NCBI GenBank assembly: GCA_946612175.1
Contig: CAMOEO010000172.1
Span: 1 to 6,594 of the forward strand
Source of the DNA: an uncultured Verrucomicrobiota bacterium
GTDB taxonomy: Bacteria; Verrucomicrobiota; Kiritimatiellia; RFP12; UBA3636
Length of the DNA stretch: 6,594 nucleotides
Reading direction: 5' to 3'
Shown: in pieces, positions 5,232 to 6,594 of the stretch
How positions within the stretch are numbered: the stretch's first letter is position 1
How the letters are laid out: each line of letters opens with the position of its first letter
Program-made: the position numbers and the translations under genes
The notes under the pieces: model-generated
Seen by the model: the letters and a program-made list of their open reading frames with translations, nothing else
Database searches by the model: none
Told to the model about the DNA's origin: nothing

Positions 5232-5686
5232 GCCGCGCGGTCCGCCTCTCCGCCGCCGCGCGCCGGCGCCGCGGCCGCGCCGGCACGACGCTGCTCGAGA
5301 TGCTGCTGGCGGTGTTCATCCTCGGCGTCTGCCTCGTCGGGTTCCTGCAGGGGATCTCGACGGGGCTCGCCGCCTACCGCCTCTCGCGGTTCGTGCTGCA
5401 GGCCGCCAACGTCTACGCCCGCGGCGAGGAGGCGCATCCGTTCTGGGTCGCGGACGATCCGGAGGAGGACCTGCCCGTCACGCCGGACTCCGCGCTGCTC
5501 AAGGGCTGGAACTACGAGCGCACGGTCGAGGAGGACGAGGACGAGGACGGGCTCTATGTCGTCCGCGCCCGCGTCTGGCAGGGCCGCGGCGGCCCGGGCA
5601 ACGAGCGGGAGTACGTCCGGCTCGTCTACGCTCCGAACGCGGGCTCCGGCGCCGACGCCGACGGCGGAAGGGGGAACGCCCCGTGA
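5228..5686 (+). CDS. gspI: Type II secretion minor pseudopilin GspI-like
   Basis: A 152-residue prepilin. The leader is basic (RRRRGR, 12-17) and ends in Gly19; the mature N-terminus TTLLEMLLAVFILGVCLVGF has Glu24 at +5. The LLE(M/V)L(V/L)A pattern is characteristic of GspI, the minor subunit that nucleates the pseudopilus tip with GspJ and GspK. Thr instead of Phe or Met at +1 is less usual. An acidic run (EEDEDED, 101-107) and a Gly/Asp-rich tail (138-152) follow the globular segment. The ATG overlaps the gspH stop as ATGA, indicating translational coupling, and its own TGA overlaps the gspJ start. Confidence 0.85.
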   Translation: MSRAVRLSAAARRRRGRAGTTLLEMLLAVFILGVCLVGFLQGISTGLAAYRLSRFVLQAANVYARGEEAHPFWVADDPEEDLPVTPDSALLKGWNYERTVEEDEDEDGLYVVRARVWQGRGGPGNEREYVRLVYAPNAGSGADADGGRGNAP

Positions 5687-6594
5687 CCGCCCCCCGCCGC
5701 CGTTCCGCCCGCGCCGCCGCGCGCGCGGCCTTCACGCTGATCGAGGTGCTGCTCGCCGTGACGATCCTGGCGATGGTGCTCGGCACCGTCGGGCTCGTCC
5801 TGCAGACCGCCGTCTCGGGCTGGCGCGTCGGCGCGGAGCTGGCCGAGACCGAGCGCGACGGCGACGCCGTCATGGAGCAGCTCGTCATGGCGCTGCGCTC
5901 CGCCTACTTCCCCGCGGCGGGCGAGAACGCCTGGGAGTACGGATTCCAGCACGAGGACGACGGCGAGGAGGAGTCGGCGAAGGACCGCATCTCGTGGGTC
6001 AAGGTCGGCGCCTCGCTCGTCGGCGAGGACTCCCCGTGGGCGGGCGCCGCGCACCGCGTGAACGTCTTCGTGAGCGACGACGAGGACGGGCAGGGGCCCG
6101 GCCTCTACGTCTCCGCCTGGCAGATGGTCGGGCTCTCGGAGGACTTCGACCCGGAGGAGGACGCGGAGCCGGTCCTGCTTTCCGACCAGGTCGTCGGGCT
6201 CGACTGCCGCATGCTCGACCCCTCGACGGCGATCGAGCCGGGCGAGCCGTTGGAGTGGATCGACGAATGGACGGAGAGCAACCGCATCCCGACCTTCGTC
6301 CGCGTCACGCTCGCGCTCCGCCCCGTGGAGAAGGGCGACGAGCCGGACGTGCTCGTCCGGCTCGTCCGGATCCCGCTCGGCGAGCTGTCGTGGAACCCCG
6401 TCAACATCCGTGGCGGCGGCGGGCGCCAGGCCGGCTTCCGCGGCGGGCCCGGCGGCGATCGCTTCGGCGGCGGGCGCGGTGGCGATCGCTTCGGCGGCGG
6501 GCGCGGCGGCGATCGTTTCGGCGGCGGGCGCGGGGGCGATCGCTTCGGCGGCGGCGGTCCGGGCGGCGGCTCGGGCGGCGGCTCGGGCGGCGGC
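5683..6594 (+). CDS. gspJ: Type II secretion minor pseudopilin GspJ with glycine-rich C-terminal repeat tail (partial, 3' end missing)
   Basis: Open from a GTG at 5683 (GTGA overlap with the gspI stop) to the window end, 304 codons with no stop. The leader (1-16) is Arg/Ala-rich and ends in Ala16; FTLIEVLLAVTILAMVLGTV follows, with Glu21 at +5. The core shows GspJ traits: an early helix with many charged residues (AELAETERDGDAVMEQLVMA, 51-70), VVGLDCRMLDP (170-180), and W..EW......IPTFVRVTLAL (192-212). The pseudopilin domain ends near residue 242, where GspJ proteins normally stop. Beyond it lies a Gly/Arg-rich tail: four GGDRFGGGR-type nonapeptides (257-292), then GGGS repeats (294-304) running off the edge. 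The protein could end soon after, or the Gly/Ser stretch could link to a further domain. Acidic patches occur at 91-97 and 131-135. Confidence 0.88.
   Translation, partial: MTAPRRRSARAAARAAFTLIEVLLAVTILAMVLGTVGLVLQTAVSGWRVGAELAETERDGDAVMEQLVMALRSAYFPAAGENAWEYGFQHEDDGEEESAKDRISWVKVGASLVGEDSPWAGAAHRVNVFVSDDEDGQGPGLYVSAWQMVGLSEDFDPEEDAEPVLLSDQVVGLDCRMLDPSTAIEPGEPLEWIDEWTESNRIPTFVRVTLALRPVEKGDEPDVLVRLVRIPLGELSWNPVNIRGGGGRQAGFRGGPGGDRFGGGRGGDRFGGGRGGDRFGGGRGGDRFGGGGPGGGSGGGSGGG
6451..6558 (+). repeat. Four 27-bp in-frame tandem repeats in gspJ
   Basis: Units lie at 6451-6477, 6478-6504, 6505-6531 and 6532-6558. Each encodes GGDRFGGGR, except that the last residue of unit 4 is Gly. Every difference among units 1-3 is synonymous (GGC/GGT in the first codon, CGC/CGT in the fourth). 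A degenerate precursor (RGGGGRQAGFRGGP) lies just upstream at 6409-6450. Confidence 0.95.
6562..6594 (+). repeat. 12-bp tandem repeat encoding GGGS, cut by the window end
   Basis: The unit GGCGGCGGCTCG occurs exactly at 6562-6573 and 6574-6585, with a third begun at 6586. It encodes Gly-Gly-Gly-Ser and continues the glycine-rich tail of gspJ. Copy number cannot be determined because the sequence stops here. Confidence 0.9.

Noticed and set aside
6454..6549. GCGATCGC octamers (HIP1-like palindrome) in the gspJ tail
   Set aside because: They occur in three repeat units only because the Gly-Asp-Arg codons GGC GAT CGC are tandemly repeated; this is not independent enrichment.

Overview
This 6.6-kb window is GC-rich bacterial chromosome with every complete gene on the + strand. 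Type II secretion pseudopilins and two exported proteins with N-terminal signal sequences point to a double-membraned (Gram-negative-type) bacterium. Very high G/C at third codon positions, a type 2 ArgC, pyrimidine leaders without a Shine-Dalgarno, and a compact pseudopilin cluster would fit the PVC superphylum (Kiritimatiellae/Lentisphaerae-like). That placement is inference; no taxonomic marker is present.

Layout: (1) 1-398 is intergenic, with an AT-richer patch carrying a possible leftward promoter, two inverted repeats (one a nearly perfect 32-bp-stem palindrome), and a good sigma70-type promoter for argC. (2) 399-2131 holds argC (arginine biosynthesis) followed 23 nt later by an exported class A acid phosphatase of the PhoN family. 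(3) 2132-2363 holds a promoter, tRNA-Gly(UCC) with encoded CCA and an unusual T-loop, a second near-identical promoter, and a structured 5' leader. (4) 2364-3968 is a large exported alpha-helical-repeat protein of unknown function, probably the first gene of the secretion operon. (5) 3969-4028 is a C-rich spacer whose minus strand contains two adjacent four-run G-quadruplex motifs. (6) 4029-6594 is a tight cluster gspG-gspH-gspI-gspJ encoding the major and three minor pseudopilins of a type II secretion system. H/I and I/J overlap by 4 nt; gspJ runs off the right edge.

How the genes fit together: GspG would form the pseudopilus shaft in the periplasm and GspH, GspI and GspJ its tip; the prepilin peptidase, ATPase, secretin and GspK are not in the window. 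The helical-repeat protein shares the transcription direction and probably the promoter at 2272-2300, so a role in the same envelope process is plausible but unproven.

The most unusual feature is the end of gspJ. After a normal pseudopilin domain (to about residue 242) the protein continues into a glycine-rich tail with four exact-length GGDRFGGGR-type nonapeptide repeats and then GGGS repeats, still open at the window end. I see no CRISPR array, transposase, phage gene or toxin-antitoxin pair.
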